From contig NZ_LR027880.1 of assembly GCF_900537995.1 (NCBI RefSeq), positions 3,878,501 to 3,942,500 on the forward strand: a stretch of DNA of 64,000 bases, written 5' to 3'. Below the pieces are notes generated by a model. That model was not told where the DNA came from. It saw only the letters and a list, made by a program, of their open reading frames with translations, and did no database searches. The position numbers and the translations under genes were made by a program. Shown here in pieces: positions 43,926-52,239 of this stretch (position 1 is the stretch's first letter; every line of letters starts with the position of its first letter). This stretch comes from Roseburia intestinalis L1-82. GTDB lineage: Bacteria; Bacillota; Clostridia; Lachnospirales; Lachnospiraceae.

Positions 43926-44198
43926 TAAACACTCCTCCTCTTTTATCTATCATAATAATGCCGAACAGGCACATAAGTTTTGTTACTTTTGTCAAAAGTA
44001 ACGCAAAAGCACTTTTGACAGCTACCGCCATCAAAAATGCAACCCGATAAATCGGGTTTTGCGTCCTGCCGGAAGCTTTTTCTGCCTGCGGCAGTTGTGC
44101 CTGTTCCGGTCACATTGTCATCACTACCACCGTACCATTTTTCCTTAACCATATCATACGGGTGCGTGCCACGCTCCCGTTTTATTCGTCTAAGGAAA
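43926..44198. other. oriT: Candidate oriT of E2
   Basis: A 9-bp perfect inverted repeat GTTACTTTT-GTC-AAAAGTAAC (43982-44002) is followed by GCAAAAGCACTTTTGAC. MobV origins often lie just upstream of the relaxase gene and carry such a repeat next to the nick. A second hairpin, AACCCGA-TAAA-TCGGGTT, lies at 44041-44058. No convincing gene is present. The exact nick site cannot be named. Confidence 0.5.
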
Positions 44199-44432
44199 TT
44201 ACCATCGGAAGCTGTCCGGCACACCACGCTTGTCTAGATATTCCCTACGTGCCTTTTCCTTTTCTTCCTCTGTCGGTGCAGTTTTATACTGCGTATACAG
44301 CTCTCTCATTACCAGGGCATCCATCTTTTTCTCCAATGCCTTAACTATCTCCGGCTCCGTTTCTTCCTGCCCTATGAGAAAATATCTCACGAGCAAAAAG
44401 AACAGTTCCTGCGAAATCTGCACATTCTTCAT
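44199..44432 (-). CDS. Small helical mobile-element protein
   Basis: The product is 77 residues from the ATG at 44432 (MKNVQISQELFFLLVRYFLI), after a GGTGG site. A frame open to 44531 could add 33 residues, and AAGGGAAG precedes that start, so the start is not certain. QYKTAPTEEEKEKARREYLDKRGVPDSFRW is recognisable from many Firmicute mobile elements, where it has no known role. It lies between the helicase gene and oriT. Confidence 0.6.
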   Translation of the reverse strand: MKNVQISQELFFLLVRYFLIGQEETEPEIVKALEKKMDALVMRELYTQYKTAPTEEEKEKARREYLDKRGVPDSFRW

Positions 44433-44552
44433 TTCAATCCACCAATCCTTTCTGCAAGACCGCAACAACGCAATGTCTATATCTTTTGCAACCTTGCAAT
44501 CTTCAAGACCGCATTTCTGTATACTCTGCATTGTTGCGTTCTTCCCTTATTC

Positions 44553-45527
44553 CTACTTTACCTTATCCAGTTCCCAGTACCATGCGTTGTTGATTTTTCT
44601 TGCCCGGATACCCAGCTCTTTCTTTGCATTTTCCAGTGTTCGTTTAGAAATTCCCAGTTCATCTGCCCGGTCAAATATCTCATTGCTTAAAACCGCACTA
44701 TGTGTTTCCGCAAGTTCACGTAACATCTGCTTTGCCAGCTCCATTTTATTTGCCTTTGGTGCAATGCCGCCAAGCACCTCATCCACCGTAATCTCATAAT
44801 CTCCAATCCACTGAAAGCCTTCCTCTGATAAGGCAAATGCTTTTGGATGTCCAAATGCTGCAAGGTTATTTTTTATCTGGACAACTGCTCTGGTATTCGG
44901 TTCTCCCTCTACCCTGCCGACCAGAAGAACACTTCTTGCCACTGCAAAGAAATCTATGGAACCCATGCCCCGGTATGCTGCTTTATTGCCGGAAGCCTTG
45001 TTCATGTGACCGATAAGGATAATTGCACACTTTGTTTTCTCTGCCAATGCTCCTAATTTCTTTGTCATATCCCTTGCTTCGTTTGCTCGGTTCATATCCA
45101 TGCCACCGCCCAAATATGCTTGTATCGGGTCTAAAATCAAGAGCCTTGCACCAGTCCTCACAATCGCTTCTTCCAAGCGTTCATCTACCATAGACAGTGA
45201 CTTGTCACTCTCATCAATAACGATAATTCTCTCGCAGTCTGCTCCGGCAAGCTCTAATCTTGGTTTTACTGTATCCGCAAGACCATCCTCCGCAGTCTGG
45301 TATATTACATTGACCGGCTCTGTGACTTTCATATTTTCATCCAGTGCTTCGCCCTTTGACAGCTTTGCCGCCAGATTCAAGACCATTGTTGTCTTTCCGT
45401 CACCCGGATCACCCTGAATAATTGTCAGCTTGCCATAAGGAATGAATGGATACCACAGCCACTCAATCTCCTGCGACTGTACCTCTGACATTCTAATCAT
45501 CTTTAATTCAATCTTCTGTTCTGTCAT
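44553..45527 (-). CDS. RepA-like hexameric helicase (AAA ATPase)
   Basis: The product is 324 residues from the ATG at 45527, after GGAGGAG. Walker A is IIQGDPGDGKTTMVLNL near residue 38 and Walker B is ARLLILDPIQAYLGG; a sensor motif ILIGHMNK follows. The fold is RecA-like, as in RSF1010 RepA and phage replicative helicases. A C-terminal winged helix (ISKRTLENAKKELGI) could bind DNA. It suggests that E2 can replicate after excision. No initiator or primase gene is recognised within E2, so it may use the relaxase or host factors. Confidence 0.85.
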   Translation of the reverse strand: MTEQKIELKMIRMSEVQSQEIEWLWYPFIPYGKLTIIQGDPGDGKTTMVLNLAAKLSKGEALDENMKVTEPVNVIYQTAEDGLADTVKPRLELAGADCERIIVIDESDKSLSMVDERLEEAIVRTGARLLILDPIQAYLGGGMDMNRANEARDMTKKLGALAEKTKCAIILIGHMNKASGNKAAYRGMGSIDFFAVARSVLLVGRVEGEPNTRAVVQIKNNLAAFGHPKAFALSEEGFQWIGDYEITVDEVLGGIAPKANKMELAKQMLRELAETHSAVLSNEIFDRADELGISKRTLENAKKELGIRARKINNAWYWELDKVK

Positions 45528-45626
45528 TTTCTCCTCCAATTTTAATTTTATAATTGCTACCGGAGAAAACCTCTGCTATACTTAGCTTGTATATACATAG
45601 GATAACAGAGGTTTATCCGGTTATCT

Positions 45627-46709
45627 TTAGTCCTGACAGTTGCCGCTGTTGGGACTTTTTTCTTGTTCATTATCCAGCAAATCTGCAATTCTCCGTTGCT
45701 GATTCGGATATAAGTGACCATAAGTATTTAGGGTAATTCTTATATCCTTATGCCCTAATCTTTCCTTTATCAGAATCGGCTCAATCCCTTTGTTGATGAG
45801 ATATGCTACATGCGAATGCCTTAAATCATGCACTCGGATTTTCTTTACTCCGGCTTTCACCATATTTTGCTTCATCTTATGCTGTACTGCTTCCTGCACA
45901 ATAGGGAAAAGTCTTTCATTCTCCGGCATACCATAATGTCCTTCAATAAATTGCTTTATTTCCTGCTTCAAAAATTCCGGTATTTCTATTGTTCGCACAG
46001 ATTGTTTTGTCTTTGGTTCTGTAATCACATCCTTTCGTTCTGTCCTATAGTACGTTTTTGTGATGCTGATTTGATTTCTTTCAAAGTTTATATCTGCCGG
46101 AGTTAATGCAAGTAGTTCTCCAATTCTGCATCCAGTCCAGAAAAGAATTTCAAAGATGAGATAATATCTTGTTCCCGGTTCTATAGTCTGAATAAACTGC
46201 TGATACTCCTCTGTTGTCCAGAAATCCAAGCTTCTGCTGTCCGAGTTTCCCATCCGCTTTACCTTCTTGCATGGATTCGTATGCAAATCGTAAATCCTTG
46301 AAGCATGAGTAAACAAGCTGGTTAGCTGATTTTGTATCATTCGCAGATATGATTCCGAAAAGCCTTTTGTCTGCATTTCATTCTGCCACTGAATAATCTG
46401 CGAAGCTGATATTTCACTCATCATTTGATTTCCAAAATACGGAATAATATGCTGTTCCATCATATAACGTTTGTTTTTCATGGTACGTTCTTTGAGTTCA
46501 TTCTGTTTGTCCTCAAAATATACCTCCATAAATTCACTCAATTTCATATCCATACTTCGACTGCTATTGAGTTTTTTCTGTCGCTCATATTCCAGAGCTT
46601 CCTTTTTTGTGGAAAATCCTCTCTTTCTTCGTTTTTTCTTTTCGCCCTTTGCATTCGTTTCAAACCACTGGGCAGTCCATTTCTTCGTGTCTTTTTCTTT
46701 GTAAGCCAT
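45627..46709 (-). CDS. int: Tyrosine integrase of E2
   Basis: The product is 360 residues from the ATG at 46709 (MAYKEKDTKKWTAQWFETN), with GGAGAAGAAAGGA upstream. An N-terminal AP2-type arm-binding domain (1-45), core-binding domain (about 60-150) and catalytic domain are present. Catalytic residues lie in LFWTGCRIGELLALT (Arg), VHDLRHSHVAYLI (His-x-x-Arg), LGHKDIRITLNTYGHL (His and Tyr). This enzyme is the likely source of tuf 3'-end specificity, because its gene is next to the att and TTGGCACCG arms. It is translated with the Xis-like gene, 18 nt upstream. Confidence 0.94.
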   Translation of the reverse strand: MAYKEKDTKKWTAQWFETNAKGEKKKRRKRGFSTKKEALEYERQKKLNSSRSMDMKLSEFMEVYFEDKQNELKERTMKNKRYMMEQHIIPYFGNQMMSEISASQIIQWQNEMQTKGFSESYLRMIQNQLTSLFTHASRIYDLHTNPCKKVKRMGNSDSRSLDFWTTEEYQQFIQTIEPGTRYYLIFEILFWTGCRIGELLALTPADINFERNQISITKTYYRTERKDVITEPKTKQSVRTIEIPEFLKQEIKQFIEGHYGMPENERLFPIVQEAVQHKMKQNMVKAGVKKIRVHDLRHSHVAYLINKGIEPILIKERLGHKDIRITLNTYGHLYPNQQRRIADLLDNEQEKSPNSGNCQD

Positions 46710-46726
46710 TCCTTTCTTCTCCTCTC

Positions 46727-46921
46727 TTAGTTCGCAGCCAGCTCGTATCCGAACATCTTTTTTGCCCAATATGCTCTTGGAATCCGTCCTGCCATTGTGA
46801 TATATCCCTGCTCCGCAAGTTCCTTATTCATTGCCTTAACCAACTTGTAAGCATAGGACTTGGAACAATCCAGTTCCTTAGCCACATCATCCGCACTCAT
46901 CATATATTGATAGTTCGCCAT
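46727..46921 (-). CDS. Xis-like small HTH protein of E2
   Basis: The product is 64 residues from the ATG at 46921 (MANYQYMMSADDVAKELDCS), after GGGAGGATG. SADDVAKELDCSKSYAYKLVKAMN is a MerR/excisionase-type helix-turn-helix followed by a beta wing (YITMAGRIPRAYW). Placed directly upstream of int, it probably controls excision. It is the first gene after the regulated promoter at 46998. Confidence 0.78.
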   Translation of the reverse strand: MANYQYMMSADDVAKELDCSKSYAYKLVKAMNKELAEQGYITMAGRIPRAYWAKKMFGYELAAN

Positions 46922-46978
46922 ATATTCATCCTCCCTTCTCATTCTACAATTCCGTTACAACTCTTGTATTTTTGTTGT

Positions 46979-47140
46979 GTACGATTTTCGTAAATTCATA
47001 TTATCACTGTCCGTAAATAATGTCAATACTTCGTAAATAATATTTTACGGTTTTCGTAATTCTAAAATTATGTAATTTTCACTTTTATGTTTTTCGTAAA
47101 TGTGATATGATAACAATTGGATTTATGTTTTTCGTAATTA
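46979..47140. promoter_or_regulatory. Operator array for the E2 regulator
   Basis: The word TTCGTAA occurs five times on the plus strand (near 46987, 47030, 47053, 47092 and 47131), with CCGTAA at 47011. Two copies form palindromes of the type TACG-N5-CGTAA, at about 46980-46993 and 47046-47059. They lie between the divergent xis-int and XRE genes and are the natural targets of the XRE protein. Confidence 0.6.
46998..47026 (-). promoter_or_regulatory. xis-int promoter of E2
   Basis: TTGACA (47021-47026), 17-nt spacer, TAATAT (46998-47003). TTACGGA lies in the spacer and TTTACGAAAATCGTA begins just after the -10, so the promoter is covered by operator-like words. Confidence 0.75.
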
Positions 47141-47168
47141 CTTTGTCTATGAAAATAGGAGGTTACTT

Positions 47169-47651
47169 ATGGGCGATGGAAAGAAATTAAAAGAGTACCT
47201 TGATGAAAAAGGTACAAATGTACGCAGAATTGCAAAAGAAACCGGCATTAGTGCCACCACGTTATACACGATTATTCAAAAAGATTCCAATATCCGCTTT
47301 GACTTTGCACTTCGTCTTGCCAATGCTTTAGATATTGATGTGAATGAGATATGCTCTGCAAGTCCTTTCTCTGGAGCTATTACCGAAGAAGAAATATATC
47401 CCACTCTCCCAGATGGATTGAATGGAGCCTTGGATGCAAGCAGAGTCAAAACCTACTTGAAAAACTCTCTCTATCCACTTATGTACCTATTCGGTAAAAA
47501 TAGTATGCCGGATGTGGATAATCTTCTGACTTCTTTTTATCAGTTGGATGATGAAGCTAGGAAAGAAGTGGTTGAAACGATACAATTCAAACTACAATAT
47601 CACAGAGATCCCGAACGGGCAGAACAGGTAAAACAGATTAAGGGATGGTAA
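47169..47651 (+). CDS. XRE-family regulator of E2
   Basis: The product is 160 residues, with an AGGAGG site. The N-terminal helix-turn-helix spans residues 5-60 (NVRRIAKETGISATTLYTIIQK). The rest is mostly helical, with no protease or ligand motif that I recognise. It is transcribed away from xis-int across the TTCGTAA operator array, so it is the likely repressor that keeps E2 integrated. Confidence 0.88.
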   Translation: MGDGKKLKEYLDEKGTNVRRIAKETGISATTLYTIIQKDSNIRFDFALRLANALDIDVNEICSASPFSGAITEEEIYPTLPDGLNGALDASRVKTYLKNSLYPLMYLFGKNSMPDVDNLLTSFYQLDDEARKEVVETIQFKLQYHRDPERAEQVKQIKGW

Positions 47652-47659
47652 GAAAAAAG

Positions 47660-47694
47660 CTCTGTTGAATAGCAAAATTCAACGGAGTTTTTCT
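47660..47694 (+). terminator. Terminator of the E2 regulator gene
   Basis: CTCTGTTGAAT pairs with ATTCAACGGAG (one G-U pair) and is followed by TTTTTC. It begins nine bases after the stop codon. Confidence 0.85.
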
Positions 47695-47696
47695 TT

Positions 47697-47716
47697 TTGG
47701 CACCGTTTTGGCACCG
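47697..47716 (+). repeat. Putative integrase arm sites, E2 right end
   Basis: Two TTGGCACCG words 11 bp apart, 84-103 bp from core C. The inner copy lies in the 149-bp segment shared with the E1 right end; the outer one is unique to E2. Confidence 0.5.
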
Positions 47717-47855
47717 CTCACACCCATCTTCATTATTATCGCATGTAAAAAGGGTTCCGGAGAAATCTCCGAAACCCTTGAATTTACTGAATAATATTTA
47801 ATTACTCGATAACTGTAGCAACACGTCCAGATCCTACTGTACGTCCACCCTCACG
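47707..47855. repeat. 149-bp element right end plus att copy C
   Basis: Identical to 40783-40931. Its last 56 bp (47800-47855) are the true end of the intact tuf gene plus two bases. This is the junction between E2 and tuf. Confidence 0.95.
47747..47780 (-). terminator. Element-supplied tuf terminator
   Basis: On the minus strand AAGGGTTTCGGAGA-TTTC-TCCGGAACCCTTTTT forms a strong hairpin with a T-run about 20 nt after the tuf stop. It belongs to the element, because an identical copy occurs at the E1 right end (40823-40856) and a different terminator follows the tuf tail at copy A. Confidence 0.85.
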
Positions 47856-48989
47856 GATAGCGAATGTAAGACCCTGCTCCATAGCTACTGGGTGAATTAA
47901 CTCGATAGTCATCTCGATGTTATCACCAGGCATGCACATCTCTGTACCAGCTGGTAAGTTACATACACCAGTTACGTCTGTTGTTCTGAAGTAGAACTGT
48001 GGACGGTAGTTGTTGAAGAATGGAGTATGACGACCACCCTCATCTTTTGTTAATACGTAAACCTGAGCTGTAAATTTACGATGGCATGTAACTGTACCTG
48101 GTTTAGCAAGAACCTGACCACGAACAATCTGATCACGGTTGATACCACGAAGTAATGCACCGATGTTATCACCAGCCTGAGCCTCGTCTAACTGTTTACG
48201 GAACATCTCGATACCAGTTACAACTGTTGTCTGAACGTCCTCTTTAACACCAAGGATCTCAAGGTTATCATTTAAGTGTAATGTACCTCTCTCAACACGT
48301 CCGGTAGCAACTGTACCACGACCTGTGATTGTGAATACGTCCTCAACTGGCATTAAGAATGGTTTATCTGTATCACGCTGTGGATCTGGGATGTACTCAT
48401 CAACAGTATCCATTAACTCCATGATCTTGTCGCCCCACTCGCCGTTTGGATCTTCAAGAGCTTTTAAAGCAGAACCTTTGATGATCGGGCATCCTTCGAA
48501 GCCGTACTCTTCAAGCTGCTCTGTAACTTCCATCTCTACTAACTCGATTAACTCCGGATCGTCTACCATATCGCATTTGTTTAAGAAAACAACGATGTAA
48601 GGTACACCTACCTGACGGGATAATAAGATGTGCTCTTTTGTCTGAGCCATAACACCGTCAGTAGCAGCTACAACGAGGATAGCACCATCCATCTGAGCAG
48701 CACCAGTGATCATGTTCTTAACGTAATCGGCATGACCTGGGCAGTCAACGTGTGCGTAATGTCTCTTCTCTGTCTCATACTCGATATGAGCAGTAGAAAT
48801 TGTGATACCACGCTCTCTCTCTTCTGGAGCTTTATCGATGTTATCGAAATCTGTAGCTGTGTTACCAGCAACTCTTGCAGCTAATACTTTAGAAATAGCA
48901 GCTGTTAAAGTTGTTTTACCATGGTCAACGTGTCCAATGGTACCAATATTACAATGTGGTTTTGTTCTTTCAAACTTAGCTTTTGCCAT
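47802..48989 (-). CDS. tuf: Elongation factor Tu
   Basis: The product is 395 residues, near the usual 394-397. G1 is [12 protein letters not shown]3 is [10 protein letters not shown]4 is NKCDMVDD and G5 is SALKALE; domains 2 and 3 follow. EF-Tu brings aminoacyl-tRNA to the ribosome. It has its own promoter after fusA and an AAGGAGG site. The last 17 codons are the target of the mobile elements, and the coding sequence remains intact after integration. Confidence 0.99.
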   Translation of the reverse strand: MAKAKFERTKPHCNIGTIGHVDHGKTTLTAAISKVLAARVAGNTATDFDNIDKAPEERERGITISTAHIEYETEKRHYAHVDCPGHADYVKNMITGAAQMDGAILVVAATDGVMAQTKEHILLSRQVGVPYIVVFLNKCDMVDDPELIELVEMEVTEQLEEYGFEGCPIIKGSALKALEDPNGEWGDKIMELMDTVDEYIPDPQRDTDKPFLMPVEDVFTITGRGTVATGRVERGTLHLNDNLEILGVKEDVQTTVVTGIEMFRKQLDEAQAGDNIGALLRGINRDQIVRGQVLAKPGTVTCHRKFTAQVYVLTKDEGGRHTPFFNNYRPQFYFRTTDVTGVCNLPAGTEMCMPGDNIEMTIELIHPVAMEQGLTFAIREGGRTVGSGRVATVIE

Positions 48990-49059
48990 TTTTGAATATC
49001 CTCCTTAAAATGATGCCCTATGGGCTATAGTTGTTATTTTCAATAACTCGGCTAACTCT

Positions 49060-49088
49060 GATTATATAAAATAATCAATCGTTTTTCA
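49060..49088 (-). promoter_or_regulatory. tuf promoter
   Basis: TTGAAA (49083-49088), 17-nt spacer, TATAAT (49060-49065): near consensus, between fusA and tuf. It allows tuf expression beyond that of the rpsL operon. Confidence 0.85.
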
Positions 49089-49098
49089 AGCTATTTCT

Positions 49099-49131
49099 TA
49101 CCGGATTTCCTATATTTTATAGGAAATCCGG
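49099..49131 (-). terminator. Hairpin between fusA and tuf
   Basis: CCGGATTTCCTATA pairs perfectly with TATAGGAAATCCGG around a short loop. No T-run follows on the minus strand, so it is a strong structure but perhaps only a partial terminator or RNA processing signal. Confidence 0.6.
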
Positions 49132-49145
49132 ATGTTTTAGTCTTA

Positions 49146-49179
49146 TTTTGACTTATCTGCTAAAACTTTTTCCACAGGA
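49146..49179 (-). repeat. Degenerate second copy of the fusA 3' end
   Basis: The minus strand just beyond the fusA stop reads, in another frame, [11 protein letters not shown] and stop; fusA itself ends [10 protein letters not shown] and stop. The shared nine codons plus stop are 25 of 30 bases identical, and every difference is synonymous. The segment has no start codon and is not a gene. It looks like the scar of an earlier insertion or duplication. Confidence 0.6.
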
Positions 49180-49194
49180 AAAAAAGATGGTCTA

Positions 49195-51312
49195 TTATTT
49201 AGATTTGTCTGCTAATACCTTTTCCTGTACATTCTTTGGTACTGGCTCATATTTCTCGAAGAACATAGAGTAGTTACCACGTCCCTGTGTCTTAGAACGT
49301 AAGTCTGTAGAATATCCGAACATCTCAGCAAGCGGAACATAAGCTTTTACAAGCTTACCGCCACCGATATCATCCATTCCCTCGATACGTCCACGACGGG
49401 AGTTGATATCACCGATAACATCACCCATGTATTCCTCTGGCATAGTTACTTCAACCTTCATGATCGGCTCAAGTAATACCGGACTTGCCTTCTGCATAGC
49501 TTCCTTGAAAGCCATAGATCCGGCAATGTGGAATGCCATCTCGGATGAATCGACTTCATGGTAAGATCCGTCGTATACGTTAGCATGTACACCAAGTACC
49601 GGGAATCCTCCAAGAATACCAGCCTGAGCTGCTTCTTCGATACCTTCACCTACTGCCGGGATGTATTCCTTCGGAATAGCACCACCAACTACGCTAGACT
49701 CGAACTTGAATGTCTCTTCGCCGTTCGGATCCATCGGCTCGAATTTAACTTTACAGTGTCCGTACTGTCCACGTCCACCAGACTGTTTTGCATATTTGTA
49801 CTCAACATCTACAGGTTTTGTAAATGTCTCTTTGTAAGCAACCTGAGGTGCACCAACGTTTGCCTCTACCTTAAATTCACGAAGGAGACGGTCAACGATG
49901 ATCTCCAGATGAAGCTCACCCATACCAGCGATGATTGTCTGACCTGTTTCCTGATCAGTATGCGCACGGAATGTAGGATCCTCTTCTGCAAGTTTTGCAA
50001 GAGCCTCACCCATCTTACCCTGTCCAGCCTTTGTTTTCGGCTCAATAGCAAGCTCGATAACCGGCTCTGGGAATTCCATAGACTCTAAGATTACAGGATG
50101 CTGCTCATCACAGATGGTATCACCTGTTGTGGTGAACTTAAATCCAACTGCTGCTGCGATATCACCAGAGTAAACTCTGTCGAGCTCCTGTCTCTTATTC
50201 GCATGCATCTGAAGGATACGTCCAACACGCTCTTTTTTATCTTTTGTTGCATTGAGAACGTAAGAACCTGCTGCCATGCTACCGGAGTATACACGGAAGA
50301 ATGCAAGTTTACCTACGAATGGATCAGCCATGATCTTGAATGCTAAAGCTGAGAACGGCTCATCATCAGATGAATGTCTCTCTACTTCGTTTCCATCCAG
50401 ATCTACACCCTTGATTGAAGGGATGTCTGTTGGAGCCGGCATGTACTCGATAATTGCATCAAGAAGCTTCTGTACACCCTTGTTTCTGTAAGCAGAACCA
50501 CAGCAAACAGGTACAGCTGTACATTCACAGGTAGCTTTTCTCAATACTTTTTTCATTTCCTCTACGGATGGTTCTTCACCCTCAAGGTACATCATCATTA
50601 AGTCATCATCTAACTCGCAGATTTTCTCGATTAACTCAGAACGGTAAAGCTCTGCATCATCTTTCATATCACCTAAATCATCGGTAACAGTGATATTATC
50701 ACCCTTATCGTCGTTGTAGATGTATGCTTTCATCTCGAATAAATCAATGACACCTTTGAAATCATCCTCTTTACCAATCGGTAACTGAAGAACGATTGCA
50801 TTTTTTCCTAATCTTGTACGGATCTGATCAACAGCACCGTAGAAGTTTGCACCTAAGATATCCATCTTATTGATGAATGCCATACGCGGTACATTGTAGG
50901 TATCAGCCTGACGCCATACGTTCTCGGACTGAGGCTCAACACCACCCTTTGCACAGAAGACGCCGACAGCGCCGTCAAGTACACGGAGTGAACGCTCTAC
51001 CTCTACTGTAAAGTCAACGTGACCAGGGGTATCAATGATATTGATACGATGCTCTAAAGCACCTGCCTTTGGTTTTGTGAACTCTTCCAATGTCCAGTGA
51101 CATGTTGTAGCGGCTGATGTAATCGTGATACCTCTTTCCTGCTCCTGCTCCATCCAGTCCATGGTAGCAGTACCTTCATGAGTATCACCAATCTTATAGT
51201 TAACACCGGTATAGTAAAGAATACGCTCTGTTAATGTTGTTTTACCAGCATCAATGTGAGCCATAATACCAATGTTTCTGGTTCTCTCTAATGGATATTC
51301 TCTTCCAGCCAA
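49195..51312 (-). CDS. fusA: Elongation factor G
   Basis: The product is 705 residues. G1 is [16 protein letters not shown]3 is DTPGHVDFT and G4 is NKMD; domains II to V follow, with [22 protein letters not shown] sequence at the end. EF-G drives translocation and ribosome recycling. It sits in the classic rpsL-rpsG-fusA-tuf order, 117 nt after rpsG. A degenerate copy of its last nine codons follows the stop. Confidence 0.98.
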   Translation of the reverse strand: MAGREYPLERTRNIGIMAHIDAGKTTLTERILYYTGVNYKIGDTHEGTATMDWMEQEQERGITITSAATTCHWTLEEFTKPKAGALEHRINIIDTPGHVDFTVEVERSLRVLDGAVGVFCAKGGVEPQSENVWRQADTYNVPRMAFINKMDILGANFYGAVDQIRTRLGKNAIVLQLPIGKEDDFKGVIDLFEMKAYIYNDDKGDNITVTDDLGDMKDDAELYRSELIEKICELDDDLMMMYLEGEEPSVEEMKKVLRKATCECTAVPVCCGSAYRNKGVQKLLDAIIEYMPAPTDIPSIKGVDLDGNEVERHSSDDEPFSALAFKIMADPFVGKLAFFRVYSGSMAAGSYVLNATKDKKERVGRILQMHANKRQELDRVYSGDIAAAVGFKFTTTGDTICDEQHPVILESMEFPEPVIELAIEPKTKAGQGKMGEALAKLAEEDPTFRAHTDQETGQTIIAGMGELHLEIIVDRLLREFKVEANVGAPQVAYKETFTKPVDVEYKYAKQSGGRGQYGHCKVKFEPMDPNGEETFKFESSVVGGAIPKEYIPAVGEGIEEAAQAGILGGFPVLGVHANVYDGSYHEVDSSEMAFHIAGSMAFKEAMQKASPVLLEPIMKVEVTMPEEYMGDVIGDINSRRGRIEGMDDIGGGKLVKAYVPLAEMFGYSTDLRSKTQGRGNYSMFFEKYEPVPKNVQEKVLADKSK

Positions 51313-51429
51313 GGTATTTCCTCCTTAATTTACTAACGATATGCTATCGCCGCGAAAGCAAAAGCTCACGCAGCGATCAAAAATTCCATATTTAAAAGCA
51401 ACAGCTTCGCGGAAACATTTTGGATTCTA

Positions 51430-51900
51430 TTAGAATCTGTAGTGCGCGAAAGCCTTGTTTGCCTCTGCCATTTTGTGCATATCTTCTTTTTTCTTAACAG
51501 ATGCACCAGTATTGTTTGCTGCATCCATAATCTCGTTCGCAAGTCTTTCTTCCATCGTCTTCTCTCCTCTGTTACGAGAGTAAGTGGTCAGCCAGCGAAG
51601 TGCTAACGCCTGACGACGATCCGGTCTTACTTCGATCGGTACCTGATATGTTGCACCACCGATACGTCTTGCCTTTACTTCAAGAACAGGCATAACGTTA
51701 TTCATTGCTGCTTCAAATACCTCAAGAGCTGGTTTCTCTGTTTTCTCCTCAACTCTTGTGAAAGCTCCGTATACAATTTTCTGAGCAACACCTTTCTTAC
51801 CATCTAACATGATGTTGTTGATAAGTTTGGTAACCACTTTGTTGTTGTATAACGGATCTGCTAATACGTCTCTTTTCTGAGTATGTCCTTTACGTGGCAC
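51430..51900 (-). CDS. rpsG: 30S ribosomal protein S7
   Basis: The product is 156 residues from GTG at 51900 (read as [20 protein letters not shown]), the usual S7 length. A frame open to an ATG seven codons upstream exists, but AAGGAGGGAAGAACC places the ribosome on the GTG. S7 binds the 3' domain of 16S rRNA and starts head assembly. The sequence [20 protein letters not shown] is diagnostic. Confidence 0.97.
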   Translation of the reverse strand: MPRKGHTQKRDVLADPLYNNKVVTKLINNIMLDGKKGVAQKIVYGAFTRVEEKTEKPALEVFEAAMNNVMPVLEVKARRIGGATYQVPIEVRPDRRQALALRWLTTYSRNRGEKTMEERLANEIMDAANNTGASVKKKEDMHKMAEANKAFAHYRF

Positions 51901-52239
51901 GGTTCTTCCCTCCTTAATCATAATTTACTATACAGAAAAAACTTCTGCATTTACTGAGTGCGGCAGCGCCGCCATTTACAGCCTCATAACCTGACAGCAT
52001 ACCGCTATCCGGCAGGCTGTTTCAGTGAACTTCATTTCGATTAATTCAACGGTACTCACAATGTGTAAAATATCGGTCAAAGACCACCTATTTCGCCATA
52101 ATGTTCGTGCGGAAATCTATCGTTTGTGATAATAATCCCAACACCAACCTATAGTCCATCCGGCAGAAGATGCCGGATACAACAAATGTGATACTATGGT
52201 TCGCTAAATTATCAAGCAACTTCGGTCCAATACCTAAAA
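51901..52239. other. Long rpsL-rpsG spacer with hairpins
   Basis: 339 nt with no gene, where most relatives have a few tens. Hairpins include ATCCGGCA-GAAGA-TGCCGGAT (52158-52178) and GCGGC-AGC-GCCGC (51960-51972). It may hold an S7- or S12-related regulatory RNA; no known family recognised. Confidence 0.45.

Larger units (their letters stand above)
40932..47799. mobile_element. Integrative mobilizable element E2
   Basis: About 6.9 kb between att copies B and C. Gene order from the tuf end: XRE regulator, Xis-like protein, tyrosine integrase, RepA-like helicase, small helical protein, oriT-like region, MobV relaxase, small coil protein, and an adenosine-deaminase-like gene as the only evident cargo. 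Putative arm sites lie 103 bp from the core at both ends, in inverted orientation. No transfer-pore genes are present. Confidence 0.85.

Noticed and set aside
26961..47716. TTGGCACCG repeats as a CRISPR array
   Set aside because: The words are only nine bases, occur in pairs at att ends and have no regular spacers; no cas genes are present.
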